Assembly (NCBI RefSeq): GCF_000787815.1
Contig: NZ_BBPO01000007.1
Coordinates: 133,118 to 176,959, forward strand
DNA length: 43,842 bases
DNA from: Streptacidiphilus neutrinimicus
GTDB lineage: Bacteria > Actinomycetota > Actinomycetes > Streptomycetales > Streptomycetaceae
Reading direction: 5' to 3'
Shown: in pieces, positions 32,283-42,958 of the stretch
Numbering within the stretch: the first letter of the stretch is position 1
How the letters are laid out: each line of letters opens with the position of its first letter
Program-made: the position numbers and the translations under genes
The notes under the pieces: generated by a model
Told to the model about the DNA's origin: nothing
Databases searched by the model: none
Seen by the model: only the letters and a program-made list of their open reading frames with translations

Positions 32283-32336
32283 ACGGGCGCAAAGCCGCTG
32301 ACGGGCGCAAAGCCACGGACGGGCGCAAAGCCGCTG
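32283..32336. repeat. 18-base tandem repeat, three copies
   Basis: Units at 32283-32300, 32301-32318 and 32319-32336 (ACGGGCGCAAAGCC core). The first and third are identical and the middle one differs at three positions. They lead straight into the terminator stem. Confidence 0.8.
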
Positions 32337-32379
32337 ACGGGCGGACGGTCCTGCTGCTGCAGGACCGTCCGCCCGTCAG
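32334..32379. terminator. Very long bidirectional terminator
   Basis: A perfect 21-bp stem (32334-32354 with 32359-32379) and a TGCT loop, between the convergent membrane-protein and phosphate-permease operons. Confidence 0.9.
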
Positions 32380-32429
32380 GTGGGGGTGTCTCCCGGCCCG
32401 GGGCCGGGAAGATTCGACCGAGACGACCG

Positions 32430-32648
32430 CTACTTGTGCCCGATGAGGTAGAACCCGTACCCCACCGCGCCCGCGCACAGCGCGAAGCTGAGGACGGCGG
32501 CGCTCAGGGATGCGGCGGCCGCGCCTCCCGTGGTGCGCTCGCGGCGCGACAGCGCGGACATGCCGAGGCAGAACGCGGCGACCACGGCGACGGTGATGAG
32601 GACGCTGGCGCCGAACGTGCTGCCGAGCGCGGACCAGTTGATGTTCAT
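32430..32648 (-). CDS. Small membrane protein of the phosphate-permease operon
   Basis: A 72-residue protein with two membrane helices (about 12-30 and 47-68) and a basic loop between them (SALSRRERTTGG). The ATG at 32648 lies 11 bases after the permease stop, so it is co-transcribed and probably co-translated. It may be a small accessory subunit of the transporter. No named family recognised. Confidence 0.7.
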   Translation of the reverse strand: MNINWSALGSTFGASVLITVAVVAAFCLGMSALSRRERTTGGAAAASLSAAVLSFALCAGAVGYGFYLIGHK

Positions 32649-32659
32649 CGTGCTGCTCC

Positions 32660-33826
32660 TCAGGCCGCGACGGGCGCGGTCGGGGCCGCCGGGAGGGACG
32701 GCTCGGCGGGCTGGGGGACGATCTCGTGCGCCACGACGTTGGCCGCGTCGACCTTCTGGCGGCGCGACAGGACGAAGATGGTCGCCGCCACGCCCGCGCC
32801 GATCAGGCCGAGCGCGATCTCGCCCCATGCGCCCTGGTCGGCCAGCAGCACGCCGAGACCGCCGACGAGGCCCGCGGCCGGGAGGGTGAGCAGCCATGCG
32901 TAGGCCATGCGGCGGGCCGTGGACCAGTGCACGACGCCGCCGGCGCGGCCCTTGCCGGCGCCCATGATGCCGCCGGAGCAGACGTGGGTGGTGGACAGGC
33001 CGAAGCCCATGTGCGAGGAGGTCAGGATGACCGTGGCCGCCGCGCTCTGCGCGGTCAGGCCCTGGGCGGGCTCGATCTCGGAGATGCCGGTGCCCATGGT
33101 GCGGATGATGCGCCAGCCGCCGACGTAGGTGCCCAGCGCCATGGCGAGACCGGCGGCCAGGATGACCCACAGCGGCGGGTTGGAGCCAGGGGCCAGCGAA
33201 CCGGCGGTGATCAGGGTCAGCGTGATGACGCCCATCGTCTTCTGGCCGTCGCTGGTGCCGTGCGCGACGGAGACCAGCATCGCGGAGGCGATCTGCCCGG
33301 CCTTGAAGCCCCTGGTGTTCACCTTCTCGTCACCCTTGCGGGTCATCCGGTAGGCGATCTTGGTGGCGGCCAAGGCGGCCACGCCTGCGACGACCGGGGA
33401 GGCGACGGCCGGGATGATGATCTTCGTCATCACCACGTCGAAGTGGACGCCGTGGGTGCCGACGGCGAACAGCGTCGCACCGATCAGGCCGCCGTACAGG
33501 GCGTGCGAGGAGCTGGACGGGATGCCGCGCAACCAGGTGACGAGGTTCCAGACGATGGCGCCGATCAGGGCCGCGAAGACGATCTGCGGCTTGAGTCCGG
33601 CCTTCTCGTCGAGGATGCCGCCGGAGATGGTCTTGGCGACGGCGACCGACAGGAAGGCGCCCGCGAGGTTCAGCACCGCGGAGATCGCGACGGCGAGCTT
33701 GGGCCGCAGCGCTCCGGTGGCGATCGAGGTGGCCATCGAGTTGGCCGTGTCGTGGAAGCCGTTGGTGAAGTCGAAGGCGAGAGCCGTGATCACTACGGCG
33801 GTCACCAGGAACGATACGTGTTCCAT
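32660..33826 (-). CDS. pit: PiT-family low-affinity inorganic phosphate permease
   Basis: A 388-residue membrane transporter taking up phosphate, often as a metal-phosphate complex, with cations. The PiT repeats are visible: N-terminal FDFTNGFHDTANSMATSIATGAL and WNLVTWLRGIPSSSSHALYGGLIGA, and C-terminal GGWRIIRTMGTGISEIEP and STTHVCSGGIMGAGKG. The central cytoplasmic loop (TRKGDEKVNTRG) is short. The ATG at 33826 is chosen over an upstream TTG. A PHO-box-like repeat 62 bases upstream suggests PhoP control. Confidence 0.92.
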   Translation of the reverse strand: MEHVSFLVTAVVITALAFDFTNGFHDTANSMATSIATGALRPKLAVAISAVLNLAGAFLSVAVAKTISGGILDEKAGLKPQIVFAALIGAIVWNLVTWLRGIPSSSSHALYGGLIGATLFAVGTHGVHFDVVMTKIIIPAVASPVVAGVAALAATKIAYRMTRKGDEKVNTRGFKAGQIASAMLVSVAHGTSDGQKTMGVITLTLITAGSLAPGSNPPLWVILAAGLAMALGTYVGGWRIIRTMGTGISEIEPAQGLTAQSAAATVILTSSHMGFGLSTTHVCSGGIMGAGKGRAGGVVHWSTARRMAYAWLLTLPAAGLVGGLGVLLADQGAWGEIALGLIGAGVAATIFVLSRRQKVDAANVVAHEIVPQPAEPSLPAAPTAPVAA

Positions 33827-33888
33827 GCCCAAACAATCGTCTCAGCGGAGGCGTGCACGGCGGTCGCCGCGATCGTGACCGTAGGGAG

Positions 33889-33910
33889 CCCGAGTGAACG
33901 GAAGGTTAAC
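33889..33910 (-). promoter_or_regulatory. PHO-box-like direct repeat upstream of the phosphate permease
   Basis: On the minus strand two adjacent 11-base units, GTTAACCTTCC and GTTCACTCGGG, resemble the streptomycete PhoP direct repeat unit (GTTCACC plus four bases). They lie 62-84 bases upstream of the permease ATG, a normal position. PhoP control of pit genes is known in streptomycetes; here it is inferred. Confidence 0.5.
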
Positions 33911-34252
33911 TACGAACCGATTTGGGATTGATGGGGGAGCGGAAACATGACAAAGGGGCCACAAGCCGACGTCCGACGACGTGGTCCGCCCTTGCGGCGA
34001 TTGGGCCCCCTCGTTCACGGCGCGTTCGTCTCTTCCTGTCGTGAGTGGTGCGTCACATTCACGCCCGCGCGGTGCCCTGGGCGTCCGGGTGTGAGTGCTC
34101 TCAGAATCAGCCGGAACGCACGGTGCGTACTGCCGAGTTCCGACGGGGCGTGGGAGGATCACCCGTGCACGCACCGGGGGGTGTGCTTTCGGGGTGTTCG
34201 GGGTGTTCGGGGTCGCCGCGGGGAGCGGCGCGGGACGAAGGGGCTGGGGCGA
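33911..34252. other. Intergenic region upstream of the NlpC/P60 gene
   Basis: About 340 bases with no supported gene. It contains a short inverted repeat (GGGGCC near 33957 with GGCCCC near 34004) and a tandem GGGGTGTTC repeat at about 34194-34212. I looked for a c-di-AMP riboswitch, common before streptomycete cell-wall hydrolase genes, and did not recognise one. Confidence 0.45.
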
Positions 34253-35707
34253 GTGCTGAGCATCGGCGGCATGGAACGGCGTCCGTGGTTGCGCGGGGTC
34301 CTGCGCTGCGGACTGATGCTCGCGGCGGCATCGCTCGCGGTGCTGCCGGCCGCCGGGACGGCGTCCGCGACGCCCGGCGGCGGCAGCGGAAGCGCGGTCG
34401 GCGCCGGCTCGATCACCGGGCAGGCCGGGCTCGCCAACCTGAGCCAGGCCGAGAAGGCGCTGCTGCCGATCCTGACCCGCCTGCACAGCCTCTACCAGCA
34501 GGTGGAGGCGGCCACTCAGCAGTACGACTCGCTCACCGAGCAGCTGAGCCAGGCCCAGACGAACGTCATGGAGATCGACGTCCAGGTGACCGACGCGAGG
34601 ACCCAGGTCGCCGCCGGCACCGAACTGGCCGGCGAGTTCGCCTCGCAGCAGTACCGCGACGGGGGCCTCTCCCAACTCGCCCAGATCGTCTTCGCCGACG
34701 ACCCGGACGCCGCCATCCACGGCAAGGAGCTGCTGGACGCGGCGGCCCGCTCCCAGGCGGACCTCCTGCACCAGCTCGCCGACGACCAGGCCGCGCTGAC
34801 CCTCTCGGAGACCGCGGCCAAGGCCGCCCAGACTCGGGTCGCCCAGCTCGTCGCCGCGCAGGGCAAGCAGAAGGACACCGTCAACAAGGAGCTCACCGGC
34901 CTCGAACAGCTCGTCAGCGGGCTGACCGGGGCGCAGCGGGACCTGCTGTCGCAGCTGGAGCAGAAGGAGGCGAACGCGGCGCAGCTCGCGCTGCTGGCCT
35001 CCGGCGTGCTGGGCAAGGGCGGCGAGAAGCCGTCCTCGGCCGGAGCCGCCGCGGTGGCCTTCGCCTTCGCGCAGCTCGGCAAGCCGTACGTCTGGGGCGG
35101 TGACGGGCCCAAGGTCTTCGACTGCTCCGGCCTCACCTCGCAGGCCTGGCTGGCCGCCGGCGTCCCGATCCCGCGCACCAGCCAGGAGCAGTGGGCCCAG
35201 CTCACCCACATCCCGCTGGACCAGCTGCGCCCGGGCGACCTGATCCTCTACTTCCAGGGCGCCACGCACGTCGCGATCTACATCGGCGGCGGCATGGTCA
35301 TCCAGGCCCCGCACCCCGGCGCGTTCGTGGACATCGCGCCGATCGCCCAGAACCCGATCCTGGGCGCGGTGCGCCCGGACCCCCAGGACTCCTCGCTCGG
35401 CAGCTACAACCCGCCCGCGCCTCCGACGGGTTCGCAGAACCCCCAGCCGATCGGCCCGACGCTGCCGCCGGCTCCCAAGCCGACGCCCAAGCCCACGCCG
35501 AAGCCGACCCCGTCCCCGACGACCGGGCCCACGAAGTCGCCGTCGCCCACGCCGACGCCGAGCCCGAGCGGCTCGTCCTCCGGCAGCCCCTCCCCGGGCC
35601 CGACCCCGTCGGTGACGCCGTCGACCTCGGCGACGGCCTCGGTCTCGCCCTCGGCGGTGTCGTCCGCGACGGCGAGCACGAAGGTCTCGCTGAGCCCGAA
35701 GCCGTAG
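34253..35707 (+). CDS. Secreted NlpC/P60 peptidoglycan endopeptidase
   Basis: A 484-residue exported cell-wall hydrolase. A signal peptide (to about residue 39, AAGTASA) is followed by a long coiled coil (about 55-250: LYQQVEAATQQYDSLTEQLSQAQ), the NlpC/P60 domain (about 262-385) and a Pro/Thr/Ser-rich tail with KPTPKPTP repeats that may span the wall. The catalytic cysteine is Cys291 (DCSGLTSQAW) and the histidine His339 (THVAIYIGGG). Such enzymes cut the stem peptide and serve growth and spore germination. Start: GTG 34253 has AAGGGG 9 bases upstream; ATG 34271 is the alternative and lacks one. Confidence 0.93.
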   Translation: MLSIGGMERRPWLRGVLRCGLMLAAASLAVLPAAGTASATPGGGSGSAVGAGSITGQAGLANLSQAEKALLPILTRLHSLYQQVEAATQQYDSLTEQLSQAQTNVMEIDVQVTDARTQVAAGTELAGEFASQQYRDGGLSQLAQIVFADDPDAAIHGKELLDAAARSQADLLHQLADDQAALTLSETAAKAAQTRVAQLVAAQGKQKDTVNKELTGLEQLVSGLTGAQRDLLSQLEQKEANAAQLALLASGVLGKGGEKPSSAGAAAVAFAFAQLGKPYVWGGDGPKVFDCSGLTSQAWLAAGVPIPRTSQEQWAQLTHIPLDQLRPGDLILYFQGATHVAIYIGGGMVIQAPHPGAFVDIAPIAQNPILGAVRPDPQDSSLGSYNPPAPPTGSQNPQPIGPTLPPAPKPTPKPTPKPTPSPTTGPTKSPSPTPTPSPSGSSSGSPSPGPTPSVTPSTSATASVSPSAVSSATASTKVSLSPKP

Positions 35708-35739
35708 GGCTTCGGGCCCGGCGCGGCCACGACCGGCTG

Positions 35740-38052
<2,313 letters not shown>

Positions 38053-38293
38053 GCGCCTCACCTTTCCTTCGCTGTCGTCGATGCCGTGTCGACCCGGACA
38101 TCTTTCCACCCCGCCGCAAGGGGAGTGAATGGGCCCATTCAGACAGTCCCGGTGCCGCCCGCAGCCGTTTGCTACTCGTCCGTATCGCGGGCGCCCCATG
38201 GTCCCGACCGGTTGTCACCTGCTAGAAACGGATCTCCTTCTCTCCAGCGACGGTGGGCGACCGGACCGTCCCGATCGCAAGGTGGGTGTGCAG

Positions 38294-39160
38294 GTGCGAT
38301 TCCTGCGTGTAGGACCGGCGGGCTCCGAGCGACCCGCGCTGCTGCTGACCGCGGACGCGGAGGCCGCGCACGACCTGTCGGCGGTGACGTCCGACATCGA
38401 CGGCGCGTTCCTCGCCTCGCTGACGCCCGAACGCCGGGCGGAGCTCGTCGCGCGCGCGGCCGCGGGCGGGTTCACGCTGCTGCCGCTGGCAGGCGCCCGC
38501 GTCGGCGCGCCCGTGGCGCGCCCCGGCAAGGTCGTCTGCATCGGCCTCAACTACCGTGACCACGCCGAGGAGACGGGCCAGGCGATCCCGGCCGAGCCGG
38601 TCGTCTTCATGAAGGCCAGCGACACCGTGGTCGGCCCCTACGACGAGGTCCTCGTCCCGCGCGGCAGCGCGAAGACCGACTGGGAGGTCGAACTCGCCGT
38701 CGTCATCGGCGCCCGAGCCCGCTACCTCGCCTCCCCGGCGGACGCGGACGCGGTGATCGCGGGCTACGCGATCAGCAACGACGTCTCCGAGCGGGAGTGG
38801 CAGCTGGAGCGCGGCGGAACCTGGGACAAGGGCAAGTCCTGCGAGACCTTCAACCCCCTCGGCCCCTGGCTCGTCACCGCGGACGAGGTCCCCGACCCGC
38901 AGGCCCTCGGCCTGCGCCTCCGGGTCAACGGCGAGGTCCGCCAGCACGGCTCCACGGCGAACATGATCTTCGACGTCCGCCATGTGGTCTGGTACCTCAG
39001 TCAGTTCATGGTCCTGGAGCCGGGCGACATCGTGAACACCGGCACCCCGGCCGGCGTCGCCATGGGCACCCCGGGCCAGCCGTGGCTCCAGCCGGGCGAC
39101 GTCATGGACCTGGAGATCGACGGCCTGGGCAGCCAGAAGCTGCCGGTGGGCAAGGCGTAG
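38294..39160 (+). CDS. Fumarylacetoacetate-hydrolase-family protein
   Basis: A 288-residue metal-dependent enzyme cleaving carbon-carbon bonds of, or decarboxylating, beta-diketo acids. The FAH domain spans about 75-285: VVCIGLNYRDHAEETG, FMKASDTVVGP, the metal-binding DWEVELAVVIG, NDVSEREWQ, and the closing GDIVNTGTPAGVAMG. The substrate could be acylpyruvate, a 2-hydroxyhepta-diene dioate type compound or oxaloacetate. The GTG at 38294 is chosen for the AAGGTGGG ribosome site 7 bases upstream; GTG at 38288 is also possible. It faces the TetR gene. Confidence 0.9.
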   Translation: MRFLRVGPAGSERPALLLTADAEAAHDLSAVTSDIDGAFLASLTPERRAELVARAAAGGFTLLPLAGARVGAPVARPGKVVCIGLNYRDHAEETGQAIPAEPVVFMKASDTVVGPYDEVLVPRGSAKTDWEVELAVVIGARARYLASPADADAVIAGYAISNDVSEREWQLERGGTWDKGKSCETFNPLGPWLVTADEVPDPQALGLRLRVNGEVRQHGSTANMIFDVRHVVWYLSQFMVLEPGDIVNTGTPAGVAMGTPGQPWLQPGDVMDLEIDGLGSQKLPVGKA

Positions 39161-39186
39161 CCCCTCCCGTCAGCCACGCTCCCGCA

Positions 39187-39329
39187 TGCAGTTGCACTCA
39201 CCTCAGGGTGGCGGCAGGGTCGCGGGGGGAACTGCGCGACAGCCACCGTGCGTGGTGAGTCGCCGAGCGCGCAGGGCCATCCGAGAGGGTGGTTACTCGC
39301 GCGGTTCCCCGCGCCCCCGGGTAGTGCGA
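39187..39329. repeat. Dispersed intergenic hairpin repeat, copy 3
   Basis: Between the convergent FAH and TetR genes. An arm with GCGGGGGGAACTGCGCGACA and its imperfect inverse (TCGCGCGGTTCCCCGCGCCC, 39288-39316) form a long hairpin of the same family as 25487-25600. A probable terminator for both genes. Confidence 0.65.
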
Positions 39330-40094
39330 CTACATCTCGGAGAGCAACAATCCGCCCAGGCCCTCGATGAGCTTGGCGCCCGGTCCGACGCCGTCGTAGT
39401 GCGCGAGCAGCCGCCTCAGTACCGCCGCGCTCTGCGCGTCGTGGAGGGCGGTGACCGCGAACATCGCCACGAACTGGTCCACCAGCCAGTCCCGCAGGGA
39501 CTCCACGTCGCCGACGTCGCCCTCGTCGAGGGAGGTCAGCGCGGTGGCCTCGACGACCGCGATCCAGGAGCGGACCAGCAGGCCCAGGCGCGGCCCGGGG
39601 TCGGCGACCTCGAGGTGCTGGACGATGCTGCGGAACGCCGCCCGCCTGACCTCGTCGACCATCGCCGTCGTGCGGTGGGTCTCCACCGCTGAGCCGCCGC
39701 GCAGCAGCGCGCCGTAACCGGCCGCGTGCTCGTGGACGAAGGAGAGATAGCGATCCAGCGCGTGCGCCAGGCGTTCCGTGGGGGAGCCCTCCGACGGCTC
39801 CACGAACCGGCTGATCAGCTCGCTGGCCGCGCTCTTCAGTGCGGCCTCGTACAACTGCTGCTTCCCGCCGGGGAAGTAGCGGTAGACCAGCGGCCGCGAG
39901 GCCTCCGCCGCGGCGGCGACGTCGTCGAGGGAGACCTCCTCCGGTGCGTGGCGGCTGAACAGCTCCAGGGCCACCGCGATCAACTGCTCGCGGCGCTGTT
40001 CGACCGGCAGCCGCCGGTACGGTCCGCGGCGCGCGCGGGGCGCAGCCGGCGTGGGGGCCGCAGGGTTCTCGTCGACGGTCGCTCGGGTCGTCAC
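39330..40094 (-). CDS. TetR-family transcriptional regulator
   Basis: A 254-residue regulator. The basic N-terminal extension (PRARRGPYRRLPVEQRREQ) leads into the HTH (LIAVALELFSRHAPEEVSLDDVAAAAEASRPLVYRYFPGGKQQLYEAAL, about 38-90). The C-terminal ligand domain is helical. The GTG start is divergent from the rhomboid-like gene with 133 bases between them, so that gene is a candidate target. The ligand is unknown. Confidence 0.92.
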   Translation of the reverse strand: MTTRATVDENPAAPTPAAPRARRGPYRRLPVEQRREQLIAVALELFSRHAPEEVSLDDVAAAAEASRPLVYRYFPGGKQQLYEAALKSAASELISRFVEPSEGSPTERLAHALDRYLSFVHEHAAGYGALLRGGSAVETHRTTAMVDEVRRAAFRSIVQHLEVADPGPRLGLLVRSWIAVVEATALTSLDEGDVGDVESLRDWLVDQFVAMFAVTALHDAQSAAVLRRLLAHYDGVGPGAKLIEGLGGLLLSEM

Positions 40095-40227
40095 CCGCTC
40101 ACCCTACGCCGTCGAGGTCCCCCCGGAGCAGGCCGAAGTCCTTCGTCCCGCAGGCGGAACACCTCCTTCGAGCGGTCTGCGATCTGATCGTTCCTGGCGA
40201 GCGGCAAGATCCAGGCAGAATGGCGCC

Positions 40228-40908
40228 ATGGAACGCGTCGCGCGGGTCGCCCGCCACGTCTGGCGTTACATCTGTGCGGCGCCCGGCACCTACCTGTGGC
40301 TGCTGTTCCTGGGCCTGAACACGATCGCGCTGACTCGGATGCCGCCCCGCTACCGGCACTGGTGGCTCGAGACGCACAGCACCAACCTGGCCGAGCTGAG
40401 CCACCATCCGATCAAAGTCCTGATCAGCAGCGCCTTCTGGACGCAGACGCCGAGCTTCCTGTTCTGGTTCGTGGTGTTCAACATCTTCCTGGTGCCGGTG
40501 GAGCGGCGGCTCGGCACCGCCCGCTGGCTCGCCGTCGTCGCCCTCGCGCACGTCGGGGCGACGCTGATCAGCGAGGGGACGGTGCGGCTGCTCATCGACG
40601 CCGGGCTGGACTCGCGCCGGGAGGTGTTCGTGCTGGACATCGGGGTCAGCTACGGGGTGTCCGGCGGGGTCGGCGTGCTGGTGTGGCTGATCGACCGGCC
40701 GTGGCGCTGGTGGTACTTGGGCGTCACCGCCGCCTTCTTCGTCGTGCTGCTCGCCTCCGGCACCGACTACACCAACCTCGGGCACCTCTGCGCCTACCTG
40801 ATCGGCCTGGCCTGCAAGCCGTTGACCAGGGGCTGGGCGGAGCACGGGATCGATCCCGCCGAGGTCGCCCGGCGGGTCCGGCAACGGGTGGGCAAAAGTC
40901 AGGGTTAG
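40228..40908 (+). CDS. Rhomboid-like intramembrane protease
   Basis: A 226-residue protein with about six membrane helices. Rhomboid features are retained: the GVSG serine motif (Ser145 in SYGVSGGVGVL) and the distal histidine (His186 in NLGHLCAYLIGLA) that would form the catalytic dyad, plus the loop-1 type WLETH segment. Overall similarity to classical rhomboids is low, as in the actinobacterial rhomboid-like group, so activity is likely but not certain. The substrate is unknown. It lies 29 bases before the DUF885 gene on the same strand. Confidence 0.78.
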   Translation: MERVARVARHVWRYICAAPGTYLWLLFLGLNTIALTRMPPRYRHWWLETHSTNLAELSHHPIKVLISSAFWTQTPSFLFWFVVFNIFLVPVERRLGTARWLAVVALAHVGATLISEGTVRLLIDAGLDSRREVFVLDIGVSYGVSGGVGVLVWLIDRPWRWWYLGVTAAFFVVLLASGTDYTNLGHLCAYLIGLACKPLTRGWAEHGIDPAEVARRVRQRVGKSQG

Positions 40909-40937
40909 CACCCCTCTCCGTGGTGCAAGATGCTCGC

Positions 40938-42617
40938 ATGGCAGACTCCCTCACCCCGCGCCGGATCGCCGACGACTACGTCGATGCGATGGCCCGGCAG
41001 AATCCCGCCGTTGCCGCCTCCCTCGGCCTGTATCCGGACGACCGGCGTCAGCCCGACCTGTCCCCCGCCGGTTTCGACGCCGAGGCCGAGCTCGCACGCA
41101 CGGCGCTCGCCGCGCTCGACGCGCTGCCGGCCGAGGCCCTCGACGACCGGGCCGAGGCCGCCTGCGCCCGGCTGCTGCGCGAGCGCCTCACCGCCGAGCT
41201 CGTCGTGCACGACGCGGGCGACCACTTCCGCTCGCTGAACAACATCGCCTCGCCGATCCACATGGTCCGCGCGATCTTCACGATGACGCCGAGCGACACC
41301 GAGGCCGACTGGGAGCTGCTTGTCGGCCGGATGGCGAACACGGCCGAGGCCGTCCGCGGCTACCAGCAGACCCTCGCCGAGGGCCTGAGCCGCGGTCTGG
41401 TCAGCGGTCCGCGCCAGGTGAGCACGGTGATCGAGCAGTTGGCCGCCTGGTTCGAGGACGAGGACAGCTGGTACCGCGGCTTCGCCGCCGACTGCCCCGA
41501 GGCGCAGCGCCCGGCCCTGGACGCCGCCGCCGAGCCGGCCGCCGCCGCGATCACCGAGTTCCGCACCTTCCTGCGCGACACGTACGCGCCCGCCGCCGCC
41601 GACCGGCCTGACACCGCCGGACGCGAGCTCTACCTGCGCTCCGCCCGCCTGCACACCGGCGCCGACCTGGACCTCGACGAGGCCTACAGCTGGGCGTGGA
41701 CGGAGTTCCACCGCCTCGAGGCCGAGATCCGGGCCGAGGCGGAGAAGGTCAAGCCCGGCGCGACGCCGCAGGAGGCCATCGAGTACCTGGAGACCTCAGG
41801 CCACGCGGTCGAGGGCGTCGAGGAGATCCGCGCCTGGCTCCAGGCCATCATGGACGAGGCCATCGAGGCTCTCGACGGCACCCACTTCGACATCCGCGGC
41901 AAGATCCGCCGCGTCGAGTCGCGCATCGCCCCCGCGGGCAGCGCCGCCGCGCCGTACTACACCGAGCCGAGCCTGGACTTCTCCCGTCCCGGCCGCACCT
42001 GGCTGCCGACGCTCGGCCGTGACACCTTCCCGACCTGGCAGCTCGTCAGCACCTGGTACCACGAGGGCGTTCCCGGCCACCACCTGCAGCTCGCCTCCTG
42101 GGTCGCCGCCGCGGACCAGCTCTCCACGTACCAGGTCACCCTCGGCGGCGTCAGCGCCAACCTCGAGGGCTGGGCGCTGTACGCGGAGCGGCTGATGGAC
42201 GAGCTCGGCTTCTTCGGCGACCCGGGCCGCCGGCTCGGCTTCCTGGACGAGCAGATGCTGCGCACCATCCGCGTCATCATCGACATCGGCATGCACCTCG
42301 GCCTCACCATCCCGGCCGACTCCCCGTTCCGCCCCGGCGAGACCTGGGACGCGGAGCTGGCCACGGAGTTCTTCGCGGCCTACAGCGGCAGCCCGGCGGA
42401 GATGCGCGAGAGCGAGATCACCCGCTATCTCGGCTGGCCGGGCCAGGCCATCGGCTACAAGCTCGGCGAGCGCGCCTGGCGCGCCGGCCGCGAGGCGGCC
42501 AAGGCCGCGGCGGAGTCCCGGGGCGAGGAGTTCGACCTCAAGGCCTGGCACATGAAGGCCCTGGCCCAGGGCAGCTTCGGCCTCGACGACCTGATCGCCG
42601 AGCTGACGGTGCTGTAG
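40938..42617 (+). CDS. DUF885 family protein (probable zinc peptidase)
   Basis: A 559-residue, mostly helical cytoplasmic protein. The conserved core YHEGVPGHHLQLA (about 373-385) resembles a gluzincin H-E-x-x-x-G-H-H metal site, and NLEGWALYAERLMDELGFF provides the distal glutamate. These features fit a metallopeptidase of the DUF885 group. No signal peptide is seen. The ATG at 40938 gives the usual MADSLTPRRIADDYVDAMARQNP start. It is probably co-transcribed with the rhomboid-like gene. The substrate is unknown. Confidence 0.88.
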   Translation: MADSLTPRRIADDYVDAMARQNPAVAASLGLYPDDRRQPDLSPAGFDAEAELARTALAALDALPAEALDDRAEAACARLLRERLTAELVVHDAGDHFRSLNNIASPIHMVRAIFTMTPSDTEADWELLVGRMANTAEAVRGYQQTLAEGLSRGLVSGPRQVSTVIEQLAAWFEDEDSWYRGFAADCPEAQRPALDAAAEPAAAAITEFRTFLRDTYAPAAADRPDTAGRELYLRSARLHTGADLDLDEAYSWAWTEFHRLEAEIRAEAEKVKPGATPQEAIEYLETSGHAVEGVEEIRAWLQAIMDEAIEALDGTHFDIRGKIRRVESRIAPAGSAAAPYYTEPSLDFSRPGRTWLPTLGRDTFPTWQLVSTWYHEGVPGHHLQLASWVAAADQLSTYQVTLGGVSANLEGWALYAERLMDELGFFGDPGRRLGFLDEQMLRTIRVIIDIGMHLGLTIPADSPFRPGETWDAELATEFFAAYSGSPAEMRESEITRYLGWPGQAIGYKLGERAWRAGREAAKAAAESRGEEFDLKAWHMKALAQGSFGLDDLIAELTVL

Positions 42618-42958
42618 CGCTGCGCGAGGCCGAGCTGCCGGGGCGCCCCGCACCACTCAGGGGCGTGGGGCCCTGGCGACACGGGGCCCCACCCCTCGCC
42701 TGAGGCTCCGTCGCCCGGGCGCCCGCACGACCCAGGGGGCGAGGCTCTGCCGATGTGCGGCACCTCCCCGGCCTTCGGCCGGGAGGTACCCCCAGCGCGG
42801 GCGCCGCAAGCCGCCCCGGGTGGTGAGCCGCCGAACGGGCAGGGCTGCCCCCGGCCGGTGGTCGCCCGCGCAGTTCCTCGCGCCCCTGGGCGACGGCTTC
42901 TCGTGTGTCGGAGACCCCACCGGATACGGTGGGGTCTCCGGCGACCTGAGGGGGTCTC
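42618..42958. repeat. Dispersed intergenic hairpin repeat, copy 4, and hairpin before the next gene
   Basis: A 341-base gap. 42733-42812 is nearly the same as 9338-9412 (CTCTGCCGAT, then a CTTCGG-looped hairpin, then CCCCAGCG). 42850-42898 holds the opposite arm (GCGCAGTTCCTCGCGCCCC) of the 25487 family. No gene is present. Confidence 0.6.
42909..42940. terminator. Perfect hairpin just upstream of the MuiA-like gene
   Basis: A 14-bp perfect stem (42909-42922 with 42927-42940) and a GATA loop, ending 18 bases before the GTG start and 10 bases before its ribosome site. It may end readthrough from the DUF885 gene or act in the leader of the next gene. Confidence 0.65.

Noticed and set aside
33950-34252. 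A c-di-AMP (ydaO-type) riboswitch upstream of the NlpC/P60 gene
   Set aside because: Expected by analogy with streptomycete cell-wall hydrolases, but I could not find the conserved sequence blocks.
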